Positions 23,529 through 31,590 of a DNA stretch of 64,000 bases are shown one piece after another. The notes below the pieces were generated by a model. It saw only the letters and a program-made list of their open reading frames with translations. It was not told where the DNA came from and searched no databases. Position numbers and translations under genes: made by a program. The DNA is from Sulfurimicrobium sp031426915 (lineage in GTDB: Bacteria > Pseudomonadota > Gammaproteobacteria > Burkholderiales > Sulfuricellaceae). The stretch covers positions 4,768-68,767 of the forward strand of contig JASJPB010000035.1 of assembly GCA_031426915.1 (NCBI GenBank), given 5' to 3'. How positions within the stretch are numbered: the first letter of the stretch is position 1; each line of letters begins with the position of its first letter.

Positions 23529-26150
23529 TTACAGCTTGGATTTCACCCAATCCGCCACACCTGCCAAAGCCTGAGGCAGATTCTCGGGCTGGGTGCCGCC
23601 GGCCTGCGCCATGTCGGGACGTCCGCCGCCCTTGCCGCCGACCTGCTGGGCAACGAAATTGACCAGTTCGCCCGCCTTGACCCTGGCGGTGAGGTCGGCG
23701 GTGACGCCGGCGATCAGGGTCACCTTGCCGTCGTCCACGGCCGCCAGCACGATGGCGGCGCTCTTGAGCTTGTCCTTCAGCTTGTCCAGGGTTTCGCGCA
23801 GGGTTTTGCTGTCCGCGCCTTCCAGGGTGGCCGCCAGCACTTTCGCTCCATTGATTTCCACCGCTTGTGACGCGAGGTCGTCGCCCTGGCTGGAAGCCAG
23901 TTTGGACTTGAGCCGGGACAGTTCCTTTTCCAGCGCTCTGGCGTTGTCCATGAGCTGGGCGATCTTGGCGGGCAATTCCTGCGCCGGCGCCTTGAATGCG
24001 CTCGCGGCCTGGGCCAGCAAAGCCTGCTGATCCTGCACGTAGGCCAGGGCATTGTCGCCGGTGATGGCCTCGATGCGGCGCACGCCGGCGGCCACACCGC
24101 TCTCCGCCAATACCTTGAACAGGCCGATGTCACCGCTGCGCGCAACGTGGGTGCCGCCGCACAGCTCGCGCGAGCTGCCGATATCCAGCACCCGCACCTC
24201 GTCGCCGTACTTCTCGCCGAACAACGCCATGGCGCCCAGTTTCTGGGCTTCCTCGATGGGTACAACGCGCGTCTGGGTGGCGGCGTTGGCGAGGATTTCG
24301 GCGTTGACGATTTCTTCCACGCGGCGGATGTCCTCGGCAGACATGGCCGCATTGTGCGCGAAGTCGAAGCGCGTCTTGTCCGCGTCGACCTGCGATCCCT
24401 TCTGCTGCACGTGGCCGCCCAAAACCTCTCTAAGCGCCTTGTGCATGAGGTGGGTGGCGGAATGGTTGCGCATGGTGCGGGCACGGGCCTGGGCATCCAC
24501 CCTGGCGCTCACGCCGTTACCTACGCTGAGCTTGCCGGTGCGCACCACGCCGTGGTGGCCGAACACAGCGGCCTGGATCTTCTGCGTGTCTTCCACGGCG
24601 AAAATGCCGTGCGTGCTCTGCAGCAGCCCGCGATCGCCCGCCTGGCCGCCAGATTCGGCGTAGAACGGCGTGTCGTCCAGCACCACCACGCCGGTCTCGC
24701 CTTCCAGCAGTTCATTGACCTGGGCGCCGTCCTTGTACAGGGCCAGCACGTTGCCCCTGGCTTCCAGCTTGTCGTAGCCGTGGAAGGTGGTGGCCGGGCC
24801 GTCGTATTCCAGGTTGGCGGCCATCTTGAACTTGCCGGCGGCGCGCGCCTGTTCGCGCTGGTGCGCCATGGCGGCGTCGAAAGCCGCCGCGTCCACACCG
24901 ACGCCGTGTTCGCGGCACACGTCCTGGGTCAGGTCGAGCGGGAAACCGTAGGTGTCGTGCAGCTTGAAGGCGGTTTCGCCGTTGAATGTCTTGTTGTCCT
25001 TGCTGGCCATTTCGGCCAGTTCCGCTTCCAGGATCGCCATGCCGTGCTCGATGGTGGCGAAGAAACGCTCTTCTTCCTGCTTCAGCACCTCGGTGACGCG
25101 CGCCTGGTTTTCCTTCAGCTCGGGATAAGCGTCGCCCATCTCGCTCACCAGGTCGGCCACCATCTTGTGGAAGAAGGCGGCGCGGGCGCCCAGCTTGTAG
25201 CCGTGGCGGATGGCGCGACGGATGATGCGGCGCAGCACGTAGCCGCGTCCCTCGTTGCCGGGGATGATACCGTCGGCGATGAGGAAGGAGCAGGCGCGGA
25301 TATGGTCGGCCAGCACCTTGAGCGAGGGACTGTCCAGGTCGGCGCAATGGGTTTCGCGCGCCGCCGCCTTGATCAGGGCCTGGAACAGGTCGATCTCGTA
25401 GTTGGCGTGCACGCCCTGCAATACGGCGGAGATGCGCTCCAGGCCCATGCCGGTATCGACGCTGGGCTTGGGCAGCGGGTGCATCACGCCCTGCTCGTCG
25501 CGGTTGAACTGCATGAACACGTTGTTCCAGATCTCGATGTAGCGGTCGCCGTCCTCCTCGGGCGTGCCGGGCAGGCCGCCAGGGATGTGCTCGCCGTGGT
25601 CGTAGAAGATCTCGGTGCAGGGGCCGCAGGGACCGGTATCGCCCATCATCCAGAAGTTGTCTGAGGCATAGCGCGCGCCCTTGTTGTCGCCGATGCGGAT
25701 CACGCGCTCGGCGGCCAGCCCCATTTCCTTGGTCCATATATCGAAGGCCTCGTCGTCCTCGGCGTAGACCGTGACATACAGCTTGTCCTTGGGCAGCTTG
25801 AACACTTCCGTGAGCAGTTCCCAGGCGTACTTGATGGCGTCGCGCTTGAAATAATCGCCGAAACTGAAGTTGCCCAACATCTCGAAGAAGGTGTGGTGGC
25901 GCGCGGTGTAACCGACGTTTTCCAGGTCGTTGTGCTTGCCACCGGCGCGCACGCATTTCTGGGAGCTGGCGGCACGGGTATAGGGGCGCTTGTCGAAGCC
26001 GAGGAACACGTCCTTGAACTGGTTCATCCCGGCGTTGGTGAACAGCAGGGTCGGATCCTCGTGCGGAACCAGCGAACTGGACGCCACTACTGCGTGCCCC
26101 TTGGAGGCAAAATAATCGAGAAATTGCTTACGGATTTCGCTGCTTTTCAT
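23529..26150 (-). CDS. alaS: Alanyl-tRNA synthetase
   Basis: A complete 873-residue class II synthetase. The catalytic core begins with the RKQFLDYFASKGH region and LLFTNAGMNQFKD. The editing domain has HSATHLMHKALRE and CGGTHVARSGDIG zinc/editing motifs, followed by the C-Ala region with a coiled coil and the DHHA1-like tail GGKGGGRPDMAQAGG. It charges tRNA-Ala and removes mischarged serine or glycine. Usual length. In many proteobacteria it follows recX directly; here two small genes and a palindromic repeat intervene. Confidence 0.98.
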   Translation of the reverse strand: MKSSEIRKQFLDYFASKGHAVVASSSLVPHEDPTLLFTNAGMNQFKDVFLGFDKRPYTRAASSQKCVRAGGKHNDLENVGYTARHHTFFEMLGNFSFGDYFKRDAIKYAWELLTEVFKLPKDKLYVTVYAEDDEAFDIWTKEMGLAAERVIRIGDNKGARYASDNFWMMGDTGPCGPCTEIFYDHGEHIPGGLPGTPEEDGDRYIEIWNNVFMQFNRDEQGVMHPLPKPSVDTGMGLERISAVLQGVHANYEIDLFQALIKAAARETHCADLDSPSLKVLADHIRACSFLIADGIIPGNEGRGYVLRRIIRRAIRHGYKLGARAAFFHKMVADLVSEMGDAYPELKENQARVTEVLKQEEERFFATIEHGMAILEAELAEMASKDNKTFNGETAFKLHDTYGFPLDLTQDVCREHGVGVDAAAFDAAMAHQREQARAAGKFKMAANLEYDGPATTFHGYDKLEARGNVLALYKDGAQVNELLEGETGVVVLDDTPFYAESGGQAGDRGLLQSTHGIFAVEDTQKIQAAVFGHHGVVRTGKLSVGNGVSARVDAQARARTMRNHSATHLMHKALREVLGGHVQQKGSQVDADKTRFDFAHNAAMSAEDIRRVEEIVNAEILANAATQTRVVPIEEAQKLGAMALFGEKYGDEVRVLDIGSSRELCGGTHVARSGDIGLFKVLAESGVAAGVRRIEAITGDNALAYVQDQQALLAQAASAFKAPAQELPAKIAQLMDNARALEKELSRLKSKLASSQGDDLASQAVEINGAKVLAATLEGADSKTLRETLDKLKDKLKSAAIVLAAVDDGKVTLIAGVTADLTARVKAGELVNFVAQQVGGKGGGRPDMAQAGGTQPENLPQALAGVADWVKSKL

Positions 26151-26193
26151 TGTTGCTTTCCAAAAAATCTGTTGTAACAGGCCAAATCAATTA

Positions 26194-26283
26194 ACCGCAA
26201 AGGACGCAATGGTACGCAAAGGAAGGCGATAATTCCACAAGCTTTACCGTTTTTCCTTTGCGTACCTTCGAGTCCTTTGCGGT
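26194..26283. repeat. Long inverted repeat (ACCGCAAAGGA type)
   Basis: Two 31-base arms at 26194-26224 and 26253-26283 are inverted copies with about four mismatches, separated by 28 bases. The arms share ACCGCAAAGGA and GGTACGCAAAGGAA. It lies between the lipoprotein gene and alaS, both on the minus strand, in their shared gap. Dispersed elements with this sequence occur in several proteobacterial lineages. Confidence 0.7.
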
Positions 26284-26307
26284 AAAAAGTTGTTCCTTTA
26301 AAATTCG

Positions 26308-26655
26308 CTAATACCGCATCTTTTCCTTGATGCGCAAACCGATCGACAGCCCGCCCAGGATCGCCGCGCTTTCCACCACCCCCCTGACGTTGACGGTATC
26401 GTTCACTGCGGGCAAGGTGTCGTGCGCGATAACCGTCACCTCGCCGCTGCCGTCATCCACCACATACATGCTGAGGTCGATCAGCGGAACCTTGGTGACA
26501 TCCTTGACCTTGCCCCGAATGCGCACTTCCTTGCCTTCAAACTGGGTCGGCGCGGCGACGATATCCTTGATCGGCGTCTGGCCGAACGGCAGATAATCGC
26601 AGCCGGAAAGCAACAGCAAACCGGCCAACGCCGCGCCTGACAATATTTTTTTCAT
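26308..26655 (-). CDS. Small OB-fold-like lipoprotein
   Basis: A 115-residue protein with a lipoprotein signal: basic start MKKIL, a hydrophobic core and the lipobox LLSGC with lipidated Cys19. The mature part looks like a short beta-rich OB-fold (the GKEVRIRGKVKDV and NVRGVVESAA segments). GAGGCAA lies ahead of the chosen ATG; a longer reading frame upstream has no supporting features. Function unknown; an envelope location is expected. Confidence 0.75.
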   Translation of the reverse strand: MKKILSGAALAGLLLLSGCDYLPFGQTPIKDIVAAPTQFEGKEVRIRGKVKDVTKVPLIDLSMYVVDDGSGEVTVIAHDTLPAVNDTVNVRGVVESAAILGGLSIGLRIKEKMRY

Positions 26656-26845
26656 TTGCCTCAATCTCCGTTGCCGTGCAACACCTTGCAAACACGCCCG
26701 AGTTGAAACTACCTGTTCATAAGGAACAGGGCTGGCGAACTCATACGCATATAGCACGCGCAGTTTAAAGCTTGTTTTCCCTGAACTCGCCAAGAACAGC
26801 CACAATGGTCCCTGCGCAAGCTGTGTCAGGAATTCGCTGATAGGC

Positions 26846-27274
26846 TCACTTTTTTTCATTGGCCATGATGGTCTGTGTGTACTTATCAAGCTCCCGCCTT
26901 CTTTGCTCCAGCATCTCCTGGCGGGCAGCATGCAATTCCTGAGCCATCTGCTTCGACTCCTTATCCTGTTCCACAGTTTGAGGCATCTCAATCTCAAACT
27001 TATTCGCGCTCATTTCTCGCTGGATGCGTGCCATGGCCTCACCATTGGTTAAGGCACGCGCGTCATGCGAAAATTGCTGGAGTTCACCATTCACTGTGCC
27101 AGACATGTCGTTTGGGCTAATCCCGATGTAGTTCACACCCCACCATAACAACACGAAAACCGCCAGAGATGGAACAACAATCCAGAGCGTATCCGGTCGT
27201 AATACATTTCTGATCAATGCCATGAGCCTAGGCGCAATGTAGATAGACCAGATCTCAGCCAACAGTTGTTTCAT
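26846..27274 (-). CDS. Membrane-anchored coiled-coil protein, unknown
   Basis: A 142-residue protein with one membrane helix at about residues 30-52 and a C-terminal charged region rich in Glu, Gln, Lys and Arg that should form a helix or coiled coil (about 90-140). The start at MKQLLAEIW fits better than the longer frame from 27322. It lies between recX and the lipoprotein gene on the same strand. No family recognised. Confidence 0.6.
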   Translation of the reverse strand: MKQLLAEIWSIYIAPRLMALIRNVLRPDTLWIVVPSLAVFVLLWWGVNYIGISPNDMSGTVNGELQQFSHDARALTNGEAMARIQREMSANKFEIEMPQTVEQDKESKQMAQELHAARQEMLEQRRRELDKYTQTIMANEKK

Positions 27275-27327
27275 TTCTTGCTTTTCCCCGCAAAAAACGG
27301 AATCCAACAAACCCAAACACATAGGCT

Positions 27328-27765
27328 TTACTCATTACAATTCAATATCTTGCGCACAACACCGGAAGAAAATCCACGGCTCATCAGGAAACGCATCTGC
27401 CTTGCCCGTTCCCTGGCGTCCTGCGGCAGGATGCCAAACTTCTTCGCCCATACCGTCCGCGCCCTTTCCAGCTCGCTTTCCCGTAACTCGGGAAGGATCG
27501 CCGCCACCGCATCCGCACTGACGCCCTTTTCCTTCAGCTCATGAACAATGCGCTGGGCGCCGTATTTGCTGCGGCGCGCATGCACGATCTGCTCGGTGAA
27601 ACGTGCTTCAGACAGCCAGCCGCGCGCGGCGAAATCATCCAGTAACGACTCTACTTCATGCGCATCTTCAGCATGGGGCGCAAGCTTGCGTTTCAGCTCC
27701 AGGCGCGAATACTCGCGCCGCGAGAGAAAACCGAGCGCGCGTTCCCGGAGGCTAGGTTCAGGCAT
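27328..27765 (-). CDS. recX: RecA regulator RecX
   Basis: A 145-residue, all-helical protein made of three-helix repeats, with the family's FLSRREYSRLELKRKL start and the GWLSEARFTEQIVHAR segment. RecX limits RecA filament extension. It follows recA by 64 bases, part of which is a palindromic repeat that may attenuate transcription from recA. Confidence 0.93.
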   Translation of the reverse strand: MPEPSLRERALGFLSRREYSRLELKRKLAPHAEDAHEVESLLDDFAARGWLSEARFTEQIVHARRSKYGAQRIVHELKEKGVSADAVAAILPELRESELERARTVWAKKFGILPQDARERARQMRFLMSRGFSSGVVRKILNCNE

Positions 27766-27803
27766 TTTTCAAATCGAATGGTCACATGCATGGACGATTT
27801 CAA

Positions 27804-27832
27804 CCGCCCATGGGCGAATGAATTCGCCCCTA
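27804..27832. repeat. Palindromic repeat covering the recA stop codon
   Basis: The stem GGGCGAAT pairs with ATTCGCCC, extended by CCGCCC and CCCCTAC on the flanks. On the minus strand it reads TAGGGGCGAATTCATTCG, and its first three bases are the recA stop codon. This is a dispersed proteobacterial extragenic element type. Confidence 0.7.
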
Positions 27833-28861
27833 CGCATCCACGGTATCGGGATCGACAACGGTCGGCAGGCCGCTCACACCGACCGCTTCGCGCACCTTGC
27901 CCTCGATCTCGACGGCAATGTCCTTGTGTTCCTTCAAGTATTCGCGCGAGTTGTCCTTGCCCTGTCCGATCTTCTCGCCCTTGTAGCTGTACCAGGCACC
28001 GGATTTTTCGACTATCTTGTGCGCCACGCCCAGTTCGATGATTTCGCCCTCGCGCGAGATGCCCTCGCCGTAGAGGATGTCGAACTCGGCCTGCTTGAAG
28101 GGCGGCGCCACCTTGTTCTTGACCACCTTGACGCGGGTCTCGGAGCCGATCACTTCCTCGCCTTTCTTGATCGCGCCGGTGCGGCGGATATCCAGGCGCA
28201 CCGAAGCGTAGAACTTGAGCGCGTTACCGCCGGTGGTGGTTTCCGGATTGCCAAACATGACGCCGATCTTCATGCGGATCTGGTTGATGAAGATCACCAG
28301 GGTGTTGGTGCGCTTGATGTTGGCGGTGAGCTTGCGCAAGGCCTGCGACATCAACCGTGCCTGCAAACCCATGTGCGAATCGCCCATTTCGCCTTCGATT
28401 TCGGCCTTGGGCGTGAGCGCCGCGACCGAGTCGATCACCACGATGTCCACCGAGCCGGAACGCACCAGCATGTCGGCGATTTCAAGCGCCTGCTCGCCAG
28501 TGTCAGGCTGGGAAATCAGCAGGTCGGCCACCTTGACGCCGAGCTTCTGCGCGTATTGCGGATCGAGCGCGTGCTCCGCGTCGATGAAGGCCGCAGTGCC
28601 GCCCAGCTTCTGCATTTCCGCGATCACTTGCAGCGTCAGCGTGGTTTTGCCGGAAGATTCCGGACCGTAAATTTCGACCACACGTCCGCGCGGCAAACCA
28701 CCCACGCCGAGGGCGATATCCAGCCCCAGCGAGCCGGTGGACACCACCTGGATGTCCTGCATTGCGGCATGGTCGCCCAGGCGCATGATGGAGCCCTTGC
28801 CGAACTGCTTTTCGATCTGGCTCAGGGCTGCTGCCAGCGCCTTGCTTTTGTTGTCGTCCAT
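27830..28861 (-). CDS. recA: Recombinase RecA
   Basis: A 343-residue recombinase with Walker A GPESSGKTT, the MAW-type IDAEHALDP, Walker B VVIDSVAAL and the L2 FINQIR segment. It forms filaments on single-stranded DNA for strand exchange and triggers LexA cleavage. The stop codon is provided by a palindromic repeat and the tail ends PTVVDPDTVDA, less acidic than usual. It lies 33 bases after cinA; I see no LexA box in that short gap, so SOS control may act further upstream or from inside cinA. Confidence 0.98.
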   Translation of the reverse strand: MDDNKSKALAAALSQIEKQFGKGSIMRLGDHAAMQDIQVVSTGSLGLDIALGVGGLPRGRVVEIYGPESSGKTTLTLQVIAEMQKLGGTAAFIDAEHALDPQYAQKLGVKVADLLISQPDTGEQALEIADMLVRSGSVDIVVIDSVAALTPKAEIEGEMGDSHMGLQARLMSQALRKLTANIKRTNTLVIFINQIRMKIGVMFGNPETTTGGNALKFYASVRLDIRRTGAIKKGEEVIGSETRVKVVKNKVAPPFKQAEFDILYGEGISREGEIIELGVAHKIVEKSGAWYSYKGEKIGQGKDNSREYLKEHKDIAVEIEGKVREAVGVSGLPTVVDPDTVDA

Positions 28862-28894
28862 ACCTGACTCCTTAAATTTAACCTGCGAATTATG

Positions 28895-29383
28895 TCACAG
28901 TTGTACCAGCGCTAACACTCCTCGCAGCGCGTGTTGCACCGCCTGCCGTCTGACTTCGCGCCGGTCTCCCGGGAACAGGCGGCGCTCGCATTTCACCGCA
29001 CCATCCCTGATTGCCCAGGCGAAGCATACCGTACCCACTGGCTTACCAGGTGAGCCACCCGTGGGGCCGGCGATGCCGCTGATGGCAAGCGATACTTGAG
29101 CCTGACTATGCAGCAATACCCCGGCGGCCATTTCCCGTACTGTCTCCTCGCTCACCGCGCCGTACAGCGCCAGGGTTTGGCTCTGCACGCCCAGCATGTC
29201 CTGCTTGGAAGCGTTGGTGTAGGTGATGAAGCCCCGGTCATACCACGCCGAACTGCCGGACACCTCGGTGACAGCCGCCCCCACCCAACCGCCGGTGCAG
29301 GATTCTGCCGTCGCCAGCATCCAGCCTCTCGCTTTCAGGGCCAGGCCGGTTTCCTCGGCCAACTGATACAGCGCATCATGCAT
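28895..29383 (-). CDS. pncC: CinA-like nicotinamide-nucleotide amidohydrolase
   Basis: A 162-residue stand-alone C-terminal CinA domain, which deamidates nicotinamide mononucleotide in pyridine nucleotide salvage. Family motifs are TAESCTGGWVGAAVTEVSG near the N-terminus (Ser and Thr active-site region) and AISGIAGPTGGSPGKPVG. Its start overlaps the pgpA stop, so it belongs to the thiL-pgpA operon that continues into recA. Confidence 0.93.
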   Translation of the reverse strand: MHDALYQLAEETGLALKARGWMLATAESCTGGWVGAAVTEVSGSSAWYDRGFITYTNASKQDMLGVQSQTLALYGAVSEETVREMAAGVLLHSQAQVSLAISGIAGPTGGSPGKPVGTVCFAWAIRDGAVKCERRLFPGDRREVRRQAVQHALRGVLALVQL

Positions 29384-29864
29384 AAAATTTCTCCATCAGC
29401 TTCAGCACCGCAAGGGCGTAGCCCGCCGCCAGCAGATCATCCAGCATCACCCCGAAACCGCCTTTGACGTGCTGGTCGAAATAGCGGATGGGAAACGGTT
29501 TCCAGATATCGAACAGGCGGAACAGCAGGAAGGCGATGCCGAACCAGAGCGCGTCCGGCGGCGTGAAAGCCAGAATCAGCCACATCGCCACGATTTCGTC
29601 CCACACCATGCCGCCATGGTCGGGGACGCCCAGCGCCTTGCCGGTCACGTCGCAGAACCAGACCCCGGCCACGAAGGACAAGCCCACCACAACCAGCAAC
29701 GGCCACAGCGGCAGGAAATGGGCCAGCAGCAGATATAGCGGAATCGCGGCCAGGGAACCCGCCGTGCCGGGAGCGCGGGGAGACAGGCCGGAGCCGAAAC
29801 CGAAGGCGAAAAAATGCGCCGGATGGCGCAGGATGAATTTCAAATCAGGCTGCGAAGTGGTCAA
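29376..29864 (-). CDS. pgpA: Phosphatidylglycerophosphatase A
   Basis: A 162-residue inner-membrane enzyme removing phosphate from phosphatidylglycerophosphate in phospholipid synthesis. Family signatures are FGSGLSPRAPGTAGSLAA, WDEIVAMW and GVMLDDLLAA, with three to four helices. The start is TTG inside the end of thiL (20-base overlap), and the end overlaps cinA. Confidence 0.94.
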   Translation of the reverse strand: MTTSQPDLKFILRHPAHFFAFGFGSGLSPRAPGTAGSLAAIPLYLLLAHFLPLWPLLVVVGLSFVAGVWFCDVTGKALGVPDHGGMVWDEIVAMWLILAFTPPDALWFGIAFLLFRLFDIWKPFPIRYFDQHVKGGFGVMLDDLLAAGYALAVLKLMEKFYA

Positions 29865-30801
29865 ATCCGGTCGCTCCCACAGTCATCTCCAGTCCTTCCT
29901 TGAGCACCTTGAGCGCCGCCCCGGAAGTGATGCGTCCGATGCAGGTCAGCGGCAAATTCAGCTCCTGCGCCAGAGCACGGATCGCCTCATGGCGAAGAGC
30001 CGGAGCGGTAAAGCACAGTTCGTAATCGTCGCCGCCCGCCAGCACGCAGTTCTGCGCCGCTTCAAGCCGAATATGGCGCCGCGCGACCTCGTGTAGCGGC
30101 AAATGCTCGAAATGGATTTCCGCTCCCACCCCCGATTGTTCGAGAATATGCCCCAGATCGGCCAGCAAGCCGTCGGAAATATCGATCGCGGCAGAAGCGA
30201 TGCCGCGCAGCGCGATGCCCGCCGCCACGCGCGGCTGCGGCAGGTGGAGAAAGGGCAGCATCGCGGCCGCTTCCCTATGCTCCAGCTCGATCCGGCGCTG
30301 GTAATGGGCAAGCGCAATAGCGGCATTGCCGAGCGTACCGGAAATCCAGATTTCGTCCCCCACTTTCGCGCCATCGCGGCGCAACGCCTTCCCCGGCGGC
30401 ACTTCGCCCATGATCTGGACGCAGATATTGAGCGGGCCACGCGTGGTATCACCGCCCACCAGCTCGACGCCGAACTTGCCGGCCAGACCGAAAAACCCGC
30501 CCGCGAAGCCGCGCAGCCATTTCTCGTCGACCCCTGGCAAGGCGATGGCCAACGTCACCCAGCGCGGCGTCGCGCCCATCGCCGCCATGTCGGACAGGTT
30601 CACCGCCAGGGATTTATGTCCCACCGTGCCAGGGCCATCGGCTTCGCCAAAATGCCGCCCGGCCACCAGCATGTCCACCGACACCGCCAGTTCCATGCCC
30701 GGCGTGACTTGCAGCAAGGCGGCATCGTCTCCCACACCCAGGATCGCGCTCGGGGTGGGGCGGGTGAAATACTGGCGGATGAGGTCGAATTCGGAGGGCA
30801 A
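29845..30801 (-). CDS. thiL: Thiamine-monophosphate kinase
   Basis: A 318-residue enzyme phosphorylating thiamine monophosphate to thiamine pyrophosphate. It has the PurM/ThiL fold with GVGDDAALL near the N-terminus, VNLSDMAAMGA and DISDGLLADLGHI. The start is TTG three bases after the toxin stop; homologues begin with the same PSEFDLI sequence, supporting it. No clear ribosome site precedes it, so translation may rely on coupling to the gene upstream. Confidence 0.95.
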   Translation of the reverse strand: MPSEFDLIRQYFTRPTPSAILGVGDDAALLQVTPGMELAVSVDMLVAGRHFGEADGPGTVGHKSLAVNLSDMAAMGATPRWVTLAIALPGVDEKWLRGFAGGFFGLAGKFGVELVGGDTTRGPLNICVQIMGEVPPGKALRRDGAKVGDEIWISGTLGNAAIALAHYQRRIELEHREAAAMLPFLHLPQPRVAAGIALRGIASAAIDISDGLLADLGHILEQSGVGAEIHFEHLPLHEVARRHIRLEAAQNCVLAGGDDYELCFTAPALRHEAIRALAQELNLPLTCIGRITSGAALKVLKEGLEMTVGATGFDHFAA

Positions 30802-30804
30802 GGG

Positions 30805-31239
30805 TCAGATTTCGATAAAGTCGGGGCATTTCATGCCGAGCAATTTCGCCGCCCGGTTGAGATGCCGGTCGAAACTTGCGAACACGAGCGGCTCGGGAAT
30901 TGTTTGCCGCAACAAATCAGCGGCGGCCAGATGCAGGCTGTCGTAGCCGCGCAAGGCGAAACCCTCTGCCAGCTCAGCCGCACGCTCAAGGAGCGAACCG
31001 GTCAGACCGACCTGGGTAATGGCCGGCCACGCAGTCAGAAAACCCCGTTTAATCTGTAACGACTGTTCCTCGGTAACTCGAGATTCGCGCCCCAACCGGG
31101 CAACGGTGGCATGAAATTCGACGTACAACACCTGGTGCGACGCCAACCGCTCATGGCTAGAGACCAGTTGCAACATTTCCCCGGTGAACGACTCACGCAC
31201 GTAGAGTTTGACCAGCGCGGAAGTGTCGAGGTACAGCAC
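30805..31239 (-). CDS. VapC-like PIN-domain toxin
   Basis: A 144-residue PIN-domain ribonuclease. Acidic active-site residues are visible: the DTSALVKLY aspartate at residue 5, Glu in YVEFHA, and Asp in GYDSLHLA followed by a late FASFDRHL aspartate. PIN toxins cut tRNA or rRNA when the antitoxin is lost. The start is GTG directly after the antitoxin stop (TAAGTG), with GGGGG ahead. It precedes thiL by three bases, so this pair sits at the head of a housekeeping operon. Confidence 0.9.
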   Translation of the reverse strand: MLYLDTSALVKLYVRESFTGEMLQLVSSHERLASHQVLYVEFHATVARLGRESRVTEEQSLQIKRGFLTAWPAITQVGLTGSLLERAAELAEGFALRGYDSLHLAAADLLRQTIPEPLVFASFDRHLNRAAKLLGMKCPDFIEI

Positions 31240-31497
31240 TTACCCCCGATCCTCGATCACCATCTCGGCGACAGTCTTGCCGTTTGCACCGGGCTTAATG
31301 TCCAGCGGCGAAAAAATCGCCCTGCCCCGCCCCCACTTCACGCCCTCGACTGCCTTCACCCCATCCTGCGACAACGTCATGGACGTCAGCGAAACCACCG
31401 GTTTCCTGTGGGAAGTCACGATCACATCCTCACCTTCCTGAACAAGATGAAGATACTTCGACAGATGATTCTTGAGTTCGCGGATGGAAACCTGCAT
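31240..31497 (-). CDS. Phd/YefM-type antitoxin
   Basis: An 85-residue antitoxin with the Phd/YefM N-terminus (VSIRELKNHLSKYL, then VIVTSHRKPV), which dimerises and binds the operator of its own operon. The C-terminal tail (GANGKTVAEMVIEDRG) resembles the toxin-wrapping segment. The start at MQVSI is preferred over 31554. Stop and toxin start are adjacent. Confidence 0.9.
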   Translation of the reverse strand: MQVSIRELKNHLSKYLHLVQEGEDVIVTSHRKPVVSLTSMTLSQDGVKAVEGVKWGRGRAIFSPLDIKPGANGKTVAEMVIEDRG

Positions 31498-31590
31498 GTT
31501 TGAAGACCCGGAAAAATGTGACCACAATATAGCATTTGTAGCCACTTCCGACAAAGGAAAACCGCGAGGCTTTTAATACGGCCGAATATC

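Noticed and set aside
24147..25664. Open frame of 505 codons antisense to alaS
   Set aside because: Composition effect of a high-GC gene; no domain or ribosome site.
27548..28867. Open frame of 439 codons antisense to recX and recA
   Set aside because: Covers two clear genes on the other strand and has no family features.
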